Shown: positions 1-7,969 of the stretch, in pieces
Layout: the number at the start of each line of letters is the position of its first letter
How positions within the stretch are numbered: the stretch's first letter is position 1
Assembly (NCBI RefSeq): GCF_001645385.1
Contig: NZ_LVHI01000001.1
Coordinates: forward strand, 11,835 to 75,834
Source of the DNA: Rhodococcoides kyotonense
Lineage (GTDB): Bacteria > Actinomycetota > Actinomycetes > Mycobacteriales > Mycobacteriaceae
Length of the DNA stretch: 64,000 bases
Direction of reading: 5' to 3'
Made by a program: the position numbers and the translations under genes
Notes under the pieces: model-generated
Told to the model about the DNA's origin: nothing
Seen by the model: the letters and a program-made list of their open reading frames with translations, nothing else
Database searches by the model: none

Positions 1-378
1 TTTTCGGTCATGCTGGACACTGGTTATCCCTTCACGAGGTGACCACGCACCGGCCGGGACGGCGGACAACACAGTGACGGGACTCTTTGGTCAGGCTCCT
101 ATCAAGTCACTCCGCCCCACCGGTCGCGTGTGCTTCAGGTGTCCATCGATGGTCGATGATCGCGGCGTGGTGGGTGTCTTTGTGGGTGTCGACACCGGCG
201 AACACGGTCAGGCTGACATCGGGTGGGTTTTCGGTCATGCTGGACACTGGTTATCCCTTCACGAGGTGACCACGCACCGGCCGGGACGGCGGACAACACA
301 GTGACGGGACTCTTTGGTCAGGCTCCTATCAAGTCACTCCGCCCCACCGGTCGCGTGTGCTTCAGGTGTCCATCGATG
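1..378 (-). mobile_element. IS110-family element, tandemly duplicated 5' end
   Basis: Read on the minus strand, bases 378-228 are a non-coding leader followed by a start codon (238-236). The encoded N-terminus carries VFAGVDTHKDTHHAA, the first DEDD-transposase motif of IS110-family recombinases. After 30 codons the frame runs into a second identical copy of the leader (151-1), which ends in the same start codon at 11-9 and leaves the window. The outer IS end appears to lie at about base 378, where the two copies stop matching. IS110 elements are known to encode a guide (bridge) RNA in the non-coding end next to the recombinase gene. The roughly 140-nt leader would be its location here, which is inference. 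Whether an intact recombinase lies to the left cannot be seen. Confidence 0.75.
1..378. repeat. 151-bp direct repeat with 227-bp period
   Basis: Bases 1-151 reappear without a difference at 228-378. Copy 1 may extend left of the window. The 76 bases between the copies (152-227) are the first part of the transposase reading frame. Both copies end on the plus strand with TCCATCGATG, after which the sequences diverge. Confidence 0.9.
107..238 (-). pseudogene. truncated IS110-family transposase, N-terminal 30 codons
   Basis: The ATG at 238-236 opens a frame of 43 codons. The first 30 (to about base 149) look like a genuine DEDD transposase N-terminus, with the catalytic-type Asp in AGVDTHKD. The last 13 codons are the non-coding leader of the next IS copy read in frame, ending at a TGA at 109-107. 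Full IS110 transposases are about 400 residues, so this copy cannot work. It probably results from insertion of one element into another or from a tandem rearrangement. Confidence 0.7.
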
Positions 379-1243
379 CAGCAGCCGACACATCACGGGA
401 AAGACAGCCATCGGCGTCAGCGCGGAAACGAGTCAAACCACTGCATCGACGAACCATTCCAGTATCACTGCGCGGGAATGTACAGCCCGCTACGCATTCG
501 CGCGCACGGGTGGTGGAGCCGCCCACCGCCGCGTCGTACCGTGCCGACACGACATCGGCGACGAAGGGGTGGTCGCCGAGAACGTCGGCGTGGGTGATGT
601 CGATGTCGAGTGCGTCGACCTCGTCGCGCACTCGGTCGGTGAGCAGCCCGGGGGCGATGAACCACGGGGCGATGACGATACGACGCGCCCCGGCTGCCGT
701 CAGGTGCGAGATCGCTTCGGTGGGACCGGGATTGCGGTTCGTCGCGAAGCACGTCACCGCGCCTGCCCATCCCGTTCCGGCGGACACACGCGCTGCCAGT
801 GCGCGGGTGCGCCGGTTCGCCGCCTCCCTGGACGATCCGACTGCGGCGACCGCGACGCCGATCGTCGGGTCGTCCATGTCCACGCCGACGCCGAGAATGC
901 GGGCACGCAGCGCATCGACGAGGCGACTGTCGTCGCCGAGAACCTCGGCCTGCACCAGCGAGAGGGACGGATGCCGTCGTCGCGCGGCATCCAGAATTCC
1001 GGGCAGATCGACCCGGGCATGAAAAGCGTTGCCGAGCAACAACGGAACGAAAGCAGCGGATTCGTGCCCGTCGGCGGCGACCTCGTCGATGACATCTTCG
1101 ACGCTGGGTTCGGTCAGATCCAGATATGCGACCCTGACGTCGAGGTCGGGCCGACGCACGCGAACGCGGTCGACCACTGCGCCCACGGTCCGCGACGAAC
1201 GAGGGTCGCGGCTACCGTGGGCGACGGCGATCAACACACCCAT
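362..1243 (-). CDS. sirohydrochlorin chelatase-like protein (CbiX family), C-terminus running into IS
   Basis: Predicted chelatase inserting iron (or cobalt) into sirohydrochlorin for siroheme, the cofactor of sulfite reductase. The N-terminus has AVAHGSRD with the metal-binding His, and a second His lies in PLLLGNAFHARVDLP near residue 76, as in CbiX/SirB proteins. A second, related half follows. The start lies 1 base after the cysN stop, so it is the last gene of the sulfate operon. CbiX-like similarity fades after about residue 240 (SARYDAAV). The last roughly 50 residues look unrelated, and the final codons (MDT-stop) lie inside the IS repeat. The native C-terminus may therefore have been replaced or extended. 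Confidence 0.8.
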   Translation of the reverse strand: MGVLIAVAHGSRDPRSSRTVGAVVDRVRVRRPDLDVRVAYLDLTEPSVEDVIDEVAADGHESAAFVPLLLGNAFHARVDLPGILDAARRRHPSLSLVQAEVLGDDSRLVDALRARILGVGVDMDDPTIGVAVAAVGSSREAANRRTRALAARVSAGTGWAGAVTCFATNRNPGPTEAISHLTAAGARRIVIAPWFIAPGLLTDRVRDEVDALDIDITHADVLGDHPFVADVVSARYDAAVGGSTTRARECVAGCTFPRSDTGMVRRCSGLTRFRADADGCLSRDVSAAASMDT

Positions 1244-1244
1244 G

Positions 1245-2582
1245 TCAGGACGGAACCGGTTCTCCCAGTTCGACTGCCGACAGCGCGTCGCCGACGAGAC
1301 CGGCTGCGAGGGTGTTGCCTCCGGCAGGATCGATCAGCAGGAAGCTGCCGGTGTGCCGGTTGACGGCGTAGTCGTCGGCCACGATGGGCTCGGCGACGCG
1401 CACCGAGATGCGCCCGATGTCGTTGAGCTCCAGCGTTTCCGGAGACGGGTCGGCCGTCAGGTTCTGCTCGTCGAACTTCTCGACCAGTGCGCCGACGATG
1501 GCCTGCGTCGTCCGGGTTCCGTGCTTGAGCAGCAGGCGTGCACCAGGGCGAAGGGGCTTCTCGGCCAGCCAGCACACGGTGGCGTCGAACTCGCCGATGG
1601 GCTCGGGAGCGTCCTGCGGCGAGACGATGGAGTCTCCTCGGGACACGTCGACGTCGTCGGCGAGGATCAGCGTGACGCTGCGTCCGGCGCTTGCGGAATC
1701 GAGTTCGCCATCGGCGGTGTCGATGCGCTCGACCGTGGTCCGGGTGCCGGACGGCAGGACGACGACCTCGTCACCGGGGGCGACGGTACCTGCGGCGACC
1801 TGGCCCGCGTAGCCGCGGTAGTCCGGGAATTCGGCTGTGCGAGGACGGATCACGTACTGCACGGGGAAGCGAAGTCCGACGCGGTGCGGCTCGGCGTCGA
1901 CCGGAACCGACTCGAGGTGCTCGATGAGCGTCGGGCCGTCGTAGTAGGGGGTGTTGGTGGATCGGACGGCGACGTTGTCTCCGTGCAGAGCCGACACCGG
2001 GATCTCGACGACGTCCTCCGCGGCCCAGCCGAGCGACGAGGTCAGCGAGTTGAACTCGGCGGAGATGTCCGCGAACACCGTCGCCGGATCCTCGACGAGG
2101 TCGATCTTGTTGACGGCAAGCACCAGCTTGGGCACACCGAGCAGGGCGAGAACCGCCGCGTGCCGACGCGTCTGCGTGATGACGCCCTTGCGCGCGTCGA
2201 CGAGCAGGATGACGAGCTGAGCCGTCGACGCGCCCGAGACGGTGTTGCGGGTGTACTGCACGTGGCCCGGGGTGTCCGCGAGAACGAAAGATCGTGCAGG
2301 CGTGGCGAAGTAGCGGTACGCGACGTCGATGGTGATGCCCTGCTCGCGCTCGGCGCGCAGACCGTCGACGAGAAGCGACAGGTCGGGAGTGCTGAGGCCG
2401 CGGTCGACCGATGCGCGTGTGACGGCGTCGATCTGGTCCGCGAGAACGGACTTCGTGTCGTACAGCAGCCGACCGACGAGGGTGGACTTTCCGTCGTCGA
2501 CGCTGCCTGCGGTGGCGAGACGCAGTAACTGGGAGCCGGGAGTGGAGCCTGCGGAATGACCAGAAATGGCAGCACTGCTCAT
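1245..2582 (-). CDS. cysN: sulfate adenylyltransferase subunit 1 (GTPase)
   Basis: Large subunit of ATP sulfurylase; its GTP hydrolysis drives formation of adenosine 5'-phosphosulfate by CysD. The 445-residue protein shows GTPase motifs in order: AGSVDDGKST (about residues 24-33), DTPGH (about 105) and NKIDLV (about 160), followed by EF-Tu-like beta-barrel domains. It ends without the APS-kinase (CysC) domain that makes mycobacterial CysNC about 610 residues long, so APS is not expected to be phosphorylated by this protein. The ATG overlaps the cysD stop as ATGA, indicating translational coupling. Confidence 0.96.
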   Translation of the reverse strand: MSSAAISGHSAGSTPGSQLLRLATAGSVDDGKSTLVGRLLYDTKSVLADQIDAVTRASVDRGLSTPDLSLLVDGLRAEREQGITIDVAYRYFATPARSFVLADTPGHVQYTRNTVSGASTAQLVILLVDARKGVITQTRRHAAVLALLGVPKLVLAVNKIDLVEDPATVFADISAEFNSLTSSLGWAAEDVVEIPVSALHGDNVAVRSTNTPYYDGPTLIEHLESVPVDAEPHRVGLRFPVQYVIRPRTAEFPDYRGYAGQVAAGTVAPGDEVVVLPSGTRTTVERIDTADGELDSASAGRSVTLILADDVDVSRGDSIVSPQDAPEPIGEFDATVCWLAEKPLRPGARLLLKHGTRTTQAIVGALVEKFDEQNLTADPSPETLELNDIGRISVRVAEPIVADDYAVNRHTGSFLLIDPAGGNTLAAGLVGDALSAVELGEPVPS

Positions 2583-3517
2583 CAGAAGTATCCTTCGCGC
2601 TTGCGGTCTTCCATGGCCGCCTCGGAGACGCGGTCGTCGCCGCGGGTGGCGCCACGTTCGGTGAGTCGGGAGGCGGCGACCTCGGCGAGAATCGCCTCGT
2701 TGTCCGCGGCGTCGGACAGGACGGCTCCGGTGGTGGACCCGTCACCGACGGTGCGGTAGCGCACGGACAGCGTCTGCAGCTCCTCGGCCTCGGTGGGACC
2801 GCCCCACACGCCAGGAGTCATCCACATGCCGTCGCGCTGGTACACCGGACGCTGGTGCGCGTAGTAGATGCTCGCCAACTCGACGTTCTCGCGCGCAATG
2901 TAGCGCCAGATGTCCAGCTCGGTGAAGTTGCTGAGCGGGAAGACGCGAACCTGCTCACCGGGGGAGTGCTTGCCGTTGTACAGGTTCCACAGTTCCGGCC
3001 GCTGCTTCTTGGGGTCCCACTGACCGAATGCGTTGCGCAGCGAGAAGATTCGTTCCTTGGCGCGGGCGCGTTCCTCGTCCCGTCGGGCACCGCCGAAGAC
3101 GGCGTCGAAGCGGTTCTCGGAGATGGCGTCGAGCAGCGGCACCGTCTGCAGCGGGTTGCGGATGCCGTCGGGGCGCTCGGTGAGGCGGCCGTCGGCGAGG
3201 TAGTCCTCGACCTTGGCCACGTGCAGGCGCAGGTTGTACTTGGACACGACGTGGTCGCGGAAGTCGAGGACCTCCTGCAGGTTGTGCCCGGTGTCGACGT
3301 GCAGCAGCGAGAAGGGCAGGGGCGCAGGCCAGAACGCCTTGATCGCGAGGTGCAGCAGGACGGTCGAGTCCTTGCCTCCCGAGAACAGGATGACCGGCCG
3401 TTCGAACTCGCCCGCGACCTCACGGAAGATGTGGATGGCCTCGGACTCGAGTGCGTCGAGGGTGTCGAAGCGCGTGCTGTCGACCTGGGGGCGCTCGGTG
3501 GCGAAGTTGAGTGTCAT
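2582..3517 (-). CDS. cysD: sulfate adenylyltransferase subunit 2
   Basis: Catalytic subunit of ATP sulfurylase, forming APS and pyrophosphate from sulfate and ATP with CysN. The PP-loop motif SGGKDST is at residues 46-52 and the protein ends in KREGYF, typical of CysD. I place the start at 3517 (MTLNFATERP, 311 residues) because this ATG forms an ATGA overlap with the cysH stop. A longer frame would begin 18 bases upstream inside cysH. Third gene of the sir-cysH-cysD-cysN-chelatase operon. Confidence 0.96.
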   Translation of the reverse strand: MTLNFATERPQVDSTRFDTLDALESEAIHIFREVAGEFERPVILFSGGKDSTVLLHLAIKAFWPAPLPFSLLHVDTGHNLQEVLDFRDHVVSKYNLRLHVAKVEDYLADGRLTERPDGIRNPLQTVPLLDAISENRFDAVFGGARRDEERARAKERIFSLRNAFGQWDPKKQRPELWNLYNGKHSPGEQVRVFPLSNFTELDIWRYIARENVELASIYYAHQRPVYQRDGMWMTPGVWGGPTEAEELQTLSVRYRTVGDGSTTGAVLSDAADNEAILAEVAASRLTERGATRGDDRVSEAAMEDRKREGYF

Positions 3518-4224
3518 GAGGCGTGCAACCCACATTCCGTTTTGGCCTTACCGGCCCACCGTCCGCTACGCGGATCGGCGCCGGGGGCGGGCTTGACGGT
3601 GCACGGCTGGCACCCGATCGATGGATACCCCTCGTCGACGAGAGGATTGACGAGAATTCCGTGTTCGTCGATGTACCGCTGCATGTCGTCGTCCGACCAG
3701 GCCGCGATGGGATTGATCTTGACGAGGCCGAACGCGTCGTCGAAGGAGATCAGCGGCGCGTTCGCCCGAGTGGGAGCCTCGACGCGTCGGATGCCGGTGA
3801 CCCACGCGCTGTAGTTCGCGAGTTCCTTCTTCAGCGGCGCGACCTTGCGCAGCGCGCAGCAGCGGTTCGGCTCGCGGGCGAAGAGGTCCTTGCCTTCGAT
3901 CGAATCCTGTTCGGCGACACTGTGTTCGGCGCGTGCATCGATGACGTTGACGCCGTAGACGGCCTCGACGGCGTCACGGGTTCCGATGGTCTCCGCGAAG
4001 TGGTAACCGGTGTCGAGGAACAGGACGTCGACGCCGGGATGCACCTGAGTCGCGAGGTGCACCAACACTGCGTCCTGCATGTTCGACGCCACGATGTAGT
4101 CGTTGCCGAACTCGCGCTCGGTCCACTGCATCAATTCGGTGGCACTCGCACCGTCGAGTTCACGGGCGCCGCGCTCGGCGATCGCCTTCAGCTCGTCGAC
4201 CGTCAGATTCATTCTCGTGCTCAT
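3514..4224 (-). CDS. cysH: adenylyl-sulfate (APS) reductase, thioredoxin-dependent
   Basis: Reduces activated sulfate to sulfite. The 236-residue protein has paired cysteines CC (122-123) and CQPC (205-208), the [4Fe-4S] ligands that mark APS-using rather than PAPS-using enzymes, and the C-terminal catalytic ECGLH (Cys231). This agrees with the absence of an APS kinase domain in the neighbouring CysN. The ATG at 4224 overlaps the sir stop (ATGA). A second in-frame ATG lies four codons downstream. Confidence 0.95.
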   Translation of the reverse strand: MSTRMNLTVDELKAIAERGARELDGASATELMQWTEREFGNDYIVASNMQDAVLVHLATQVHPGVDVLFLDTGYHFAETIGTRDAVEAVYGVNVIDARAEHSVAEQDSIEGKDLFAREPNRCCALRKVAPLKKELANYSAWVTGIRRVEAPTRANAPLISFDDAFGLVKINPIAAWSDDDMQRYIDEHGILVNPLVDEGYPSIGCQPCTVKPAPGADPRSGRWAGKAKTECGLHAS

Positions 4225-5954
4225 CGCAAATCCGCCTCGTCTGCTCGCACGGCCCACTGCGCGAACCGCTCGCCATCTTCGCGGTGCTTGACGAAGTTCC
4301 GCACCACTCGTTCGATGTAGTCGCCCAGCTCGGTGCTGTTCACCTTGTGCTGGCGCAGCTTTCGGCCGAACGCGCTGTCCAGGCCGAGGCTGCCACCGAG
4401 GTGAACCTGGAAGCCCTCGACCTGATTCCCGTCGCCGTCGTCGACGAGCTGTCCCTTGAAGCCGATGTCCGCGATCTGCGAGCGCGCGCACGAGTTGGGG
4501 CAGCCGTTGATGTTGATGGTCACCGGGACGTCGAGCTGGGCATTGACGTCGGCGAGCCGAGCCTCGAGGTCGGGAACGAGGACCTGCGATCGCTTGCGCG
4601 TCTCGGCGAACGACAGCTTGCAGAACTCGATTCCGCTGCACGCCATCAGGTTCTTGCGCCAGTGCGACGGCCGAGCCGGCAGCCCGAGTGCGTCGAGATC
4701 GGCGATGAGATCTTCGAGCTTGTCGTCCGGGACGTCGAGCACGATGAGCTTCTGGTACGGCGTGAATCGGATGCGGTCCGATCCGGCCTTCTCCGCGGCG
4801 TCGGCAACCTTGCCGAGGATGGTGCCCGAGACACGACCGGCGATCGGTGCGACGCCGACGGCATTGAGCCCGTTCTTGAGCTTCTGGATGCCGACGTGGT
4901 CGCGCGGACGCGCGGGCTTCTCGGGCGCGGGACCGTCGATCAGCTTGCGGTGCAGGTACTCGTCCTCGAGAACCTGGCGGAACTTCTCGATGCCCCAGTC
5001 CTTGATCAGGAACTTCAGGCGCGCCTTCGTGCGGAGGCGACGGTAGCCGTAGTCGCGGAAGATCGAGACGACGCCTTCCCAGACGTCGGGTACCTCGGCG
5101 AGCGGCACCCAGACGCCGACGCGCTGCGCCAGCATCGGGTTGGTCGACAGTCCGCCGCCGACCCACAGGTCGAGACCGGGGCCGTGCTCGGGGTGGTTCA
5201 CGCCGATGAACGCGACGTCGTTGATCTCGTGCACGACGTCCTGCAGGCCGGAGATCGCCGTCTTGAACTTGCGGGGCAGGTTCGAGTACTCGGGCTTACC
5301 GATGTAGCGCTCGACGATCTGGTCGATGGCAGGCGTCGGATCGAGGATCTCGTCGACGGCCTCGCCTGCGAGAGGCGACCCGAGCACGACGCGGGGGCAG
5401 TCACCGCACGCCTCGGTGGTCTTCAGGCCGACGGCTTCGATGCGACGCCAGATCTCGGGGACGTTCTCGACCTCGATCCAGTGGTACTGAACGTTCTCGC
5501 GGTCGGAGAGGTCGGCGGTGTCGCGAGCGAACTCCTTGGAGATACCGGCGAGCGTGCGCACCTGCTCGACGTTCAACGCGCCTGCGTCGCAGCGAATGCG
5601 CATCATGAAGTACTTGGCTTCGAGCAAATCGATGTTGTCGTCACCGGTGTAGGTGCCGTCGTATCCCTGCTCGCGCTGGGTGTAAAGACCCCACCAGCGG
5701 AAGCGGCCGCGCAGATCGCTTTTGTCGATGCTGTCGAAGCCCTGCTTGGAATAGATGTTCTCGATGCGAGCCCGCACGTTCAGCGGGTTGTCGTCCTTCT
5801 TGGACTGCTCGTTGGGGTTGAGCGGCTCGCGGTATCCGAGTGCCCACTGGCCCTCGGCCCGTCGCTTGGCCGGACGCGGCGTGCGTTCCCGAGGGGCTAC
5901 GCGCGCCGGGGCGGACGAACCCGCGTCGGTCGGGGCGTCGGTGGTCGACGACAT
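4221..5954 (-). CDS. sir: ferredoxin-dependent sulfite reductase (siroheme, 4Fe-4S)
   Basis: Six-electron reduction of sulfite to sulfide; 577 residues. The siroheme/[4Fe-4S] ligands are in ACSGIEFC (about residue 438) and GCPNSC (about 484). It also carries GRFRWWGLYTQR and EACGDCPR, as in mycobacterial NirA, where a Tyr-Cys crosslink lies next to the siroheme. The N-terminal roughly 35 residues are low-complexity and basic. First structural gene of the operon, about 145 bases downstream of a cysteine-rich leader peptide. A nitrite reductase cannot be excluded by sequence alone, but linkage to cysHDN argues for sulfite. Confidence 0.93.
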   Translation of the reverse strand: MSSTTDAPTDAGSSAPARVAPRERTPRPAKRRAEGQWALGYREPLNPNEQSKKDDNPLNVRARIENIYSKQGFDSIDKSDLRGRFRWWGLYTQREQGYDGTYTGDDNIDLLEAKYFMMRIRCDAGALNVEQVRTLAGISKEFARDTADLSDRENVQYHWIEVENVPEIWRRIEAVGLKTTEACGDCPRVVLGSPLAGEAVDEILDPTPAIDQIVERYIGKPEYSNLPRKFKTAISGLQDVVHEINDVAFIGVNHPEHGPGLDLWVGGGLSTNPMLAQRVGVWVPLAEVPDVWEGVVSIFRDYGYRRLRTKARLKFLIKDWGIEKFRQVLEDEYLHRKLIDGPAPEKPARPRDHVGIQKLKNGLNAVGVAPIAGRVSGTILGKVADAAEKAGSDRIRFTPYQKLIVLDVPDDKLEDLIADLDALGLPARPSHWRKNLMACSGIEFCKLSFAETRKRSQVLVPDLEARLADVNAQLDVPVTININGCPNSCARSQIADIGFKGQLVDDGDGNQVEGFQVHLGGSLGLDSAFGRKLRQHKVNSTELGDYIERVVRNFVKHREDGERFAQWAVRADEADLR

Positions 5955-6098
5955 CTACTGCTCCTGCATCTTTTCTCTACCGGGCGGCCAAGGGGAGGGG
6001 CTGAGACTCACCACTTGCACACGCGTCCGGACGGATCGGGGGTGTGGCGGGGAACTACCGGGAACGAGCTGTGGGTCGAGGGGGAGCCGGCAACGGGC

Positions 6099-6194
6099 TC
6101 AGCAACACACTCGACAGCATCGACACGACGAGCTGCAGACACGCTTGAGGTCGACGTGGCGGCGCGCCACGAGTCGGATCCCGGTGTCAGTCAC
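6099..6194 (-). CDS. cysteine-rich leader peptide of the sulfate operon
   Basis: A 31-residue frame starting at GTG 6194-6192. It contains RRHVDLKRVC and then a cysteine-packed tail (CSSSC, CC, CC), seven Cys in the last 12 residues, and stops at 6101-6099. Such polycysteine short frames upstream of cys/sir operons are known in mycobacteria and other actinobacteria, where they act as cysteine-responsive attenuators. A -10-like CACAAT ends 7 bases before the GTG, so the transcript may be leaderless and start at this codon. An in-frame ATG three codons upstream (6203) is an alternative. The leader stop lies about 145 bases before sir. The gene is too short for normal gene calling. Confidence 0.85.
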   Translation of the reverse strand: MTDTGIRLVARRHVDLKRVCSSSCRCCRVCC

Positions 6195-6238
6195 GGCGAC
6201 CATTGTGCCACGTCATTCGGCCAGGTCCGACCATGGAC

Positions 6239-6270
6239 GCCTATTTACCCGAAATTCACGGTAAATAGGC
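6239..6270. promoter_or_regulatory. perfect 11-bp inverted repeat upstream of the sulfate operon
   Basis: GCCTATTTACC and GGTAAATAGGC flank a 10-base AT-rich spacer. It lies 45-76 bases upstream of the leader-peptide start and about 60 bases upstream of divergent hemW. The size and place suit an operator for a dimeric regulator of the cys operon, but an unrelated intergenic palindrome is also possible. Confidence 0.5.
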
Positions 6271-6331
6271 TGGCAGAGACGTTGCCCTCGCGCCGGAAAG
6301 CGTGCCGCACTCGGTCTGGAACACTGGACGG

Positions 6332-7540
6332 GTGAACATCGTTGCCGCTCCACCCGTGCCCTTCGAGCTGCCCGACGCGGCATTCGACGGCGTCGGGCAG
6401 CGGCCGTTCGGTGTGTACGTCCATGTTCCGTTCTGTGCGACGCGGTGCGGCTACTGCGATTTCAACACCTACACCGCCGGGGAACTCGGAACTTCCGCCT
6501 CACCGCAGTCCTGGCGCGAGGCGATGCGTCGGGAGTTGGAGGCGGCTGCGTCGCTGTTCGCCGATCGGGCGGGCGTCGTGCCGACGGCCGACACCGTGTT
6601 CGTCGGAGGCGGGACGCCGTCGCTGCTCGGAGGCGACGGCTTGACCGACGTTCTGAATGCTGTCCGCGCCTGTTTCGGTCTGACCCCGGGGGCCGAGGTG
6701 ACGACGGAATCGAACCCGGAGTCGACGTCACCCGAGTTCTTCGACGCGCTCCTGTCGGCAGGGTTCACGCGTGTCTCGCTCGGAATGCAGTCCGCGGCAC
6801 CGCACGTCCTTCGAGTTCTCGATCGCACGCACACCCCGGGCCGGGCAGTGGCCGCCGCGAGGGAAGCTAAGGCGGCCGGCTTCGGCCACGTCAACCTCGA
6901 TCTCATCTACGGCACGCCGGGGGAGCGTCCCGAGGATCTCGACAGCTCGCTCGACGCGGTGCTGACGGCAGGCGTCGACCACGTCTCGGCCTACGCGCTC
7001 ATCGTCGAGGACGGCACGGCCATGGCACGCAAGGTGCGTCGCGGGGAGCTGCCGATGCCCGACGGCGACGTCCTCGCCGCCCGCTACGAACGGATCGACT
7101 CCGTTCTGTCCGGTGCGGGGCTGAGCTGGTACGAGGTGTCCAACTGGGCGAGCGACGCCGACGCGGAGTGCAAGCACAACGTCGGCTACTGGGACGGCGG
7201 AGACTGGTGGGGTGCCGGGCCGGGCGCGCACAGCCACGTCGGCGGTACGCGGTTCTGGAACGTCAAACACCCTGCGCGGTACGCGGATCAGCTGGCGTCG
7301 GGCGCGTTCCCGGTGGCAGGCAGCGAATTGTTGACGCGCGAGGATCGGCATCTCGAAGAACTGATGCTGAAGATCAGGCTCAGGACGGGCCTGCCGGCCG
7401 ACGTGCTCGACGCGGACGAACGCCACGCGGCGGACCAGGTCGTCGCCGATGGGTTGATGACGTTCGCCGATGGGCGATTCGTACTCACCGATCGCGGCCG
7501 ACTGCTCGCCGACGCCGTCGTACGCAGCATCGCTGCGTGA
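6332..7540 (+). CDS. hemW: HemW, radical SAM heme chaperone (coproporphyrinogen III oxidase-like)
   Basis: 402-residue radical SAM protein with the cluster motif CATRCGYC (Cys35, 39, 42) after HVPF and the conserved GGGTPS. HemW/HemN-like proteins bind heme and [4Fe-4S]. HemW proteins are heme carriers rather than true coproporphyrinogen dehydrogenases, so the older oxidase name may mislead. The start is GTG 6332. An in-frame GTG at 6302 adds ten residues that lack family character. Transcribed divergently from the sulfate operon. Confidence 0.9.
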   Translation: MNIVAAPPVPFELPDAAFDGVGQRPFGVYVHVPFCATRCGYCDFNTYTAGELGTSASPQSWREAMRRELEAAASLFADRAGVVPTADTVFVGGGTPSLLGGDGLTDVLNAVRACFGLTPGAEVTTESNPESTSPEFFDALLSAGFTRVSLGMQSAAPHVLRVLDRTHTPGRAVAAAREAKAAGFGHVNLDLIYGTPGERPEDLDSSLDAVLTAGVDHVSAYALIVEDGTAMARKVRRGELPMPDGDVLAARYERIDSVLSGAGLSWYEVSNWASDADAECKHNVGYWDGGDWWGAGPGAHSHVGGTRFWNVKHPARYADQLASGAFPVAGSELLTREDRHLEELMLKIRLRTGLPADVLDADERHAADQVVADGLMTFADGRFVLTDRGRLLADAVVRSIAA

Positions 7541-7544
7541 GGGC

Positions 7545-7850
7545 TCAGGCTCCCAACAGGTCGTAGTCGAAGACGCGGGCGTGCAGGACGGTTCGGTTGC
7601 GTAGCGCGGCGCGCACGGCCCGGTGCAAGCCGTCTTCCAGGTACACGACGCCTCGGTAGTGCACGGCGTGTGGGAACAGGTCGCCGTAGAACGTGGAGTC
7701 CTCGGACAGCAGACGATCGAGTTCGAGCACCTTCGTGGTCGTCACGATCTCGTCGAGTCTGAGCTGGCGCGGCGGGATCTTCGACCAGTCACGCAGCGAC
7801 AACCCGTGCTCCGGGTAGGGCTTGCCGTCGCGAACGCCTTTGAAGATCAT
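7545..7850 (-). CDS. conserved hypothetical protein, convergent with hemW
   Basis: 101-residue soluble protein starting MIFKGVRDGKPYPEHGLS and containing RLDEIVTTTKVLELD and YLEDGLHRAVRAAL. The last segment resembles the DGxHR element of ParB-like folds. A homologous small gene is found beside hrcA in mycobacteria, from memory of gene order. I chose the ATG at 7850. A longer frame from 7967 would reach into the hrcA promoter and its extra residues look non-coding. Function unknown. Confidence 0.7.
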   Translation of the reverse strand: MIFKGVRDGKPYPEHGLSLRDWSKIPPRQLRLDEIVTTTKVLELDRLLSEDSTFYGDLFPHAVHYRGVVYLEDGLHRAVRAALRNRTVLHARVFDYDLLGA

Positions 7851-7969
7851 TCGGTATCCGTCGTCGTCGAATGGGGCACCCGACCACAGTAAGGCCTTGC
7901 CGTCACCGACGGCGGTAGGGCCACTAGACTCGAACTCCGACGTGAACAGTGGAATGGAGGTGGGCACCG

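Noticed and set aside
74..597. Plus-strand frames across the duplicated left end
   Set aside because: They repeat because the DNA repeats. The minus strand explains the sequence better as IS110 leader and transposase N-terminus.
7851..7967. Longer start for the small gene convergent with hemW
   Set aside because: It would place coding sequence over the hrcA -10 and ribosome-binding region, and the added residues lack coding character.
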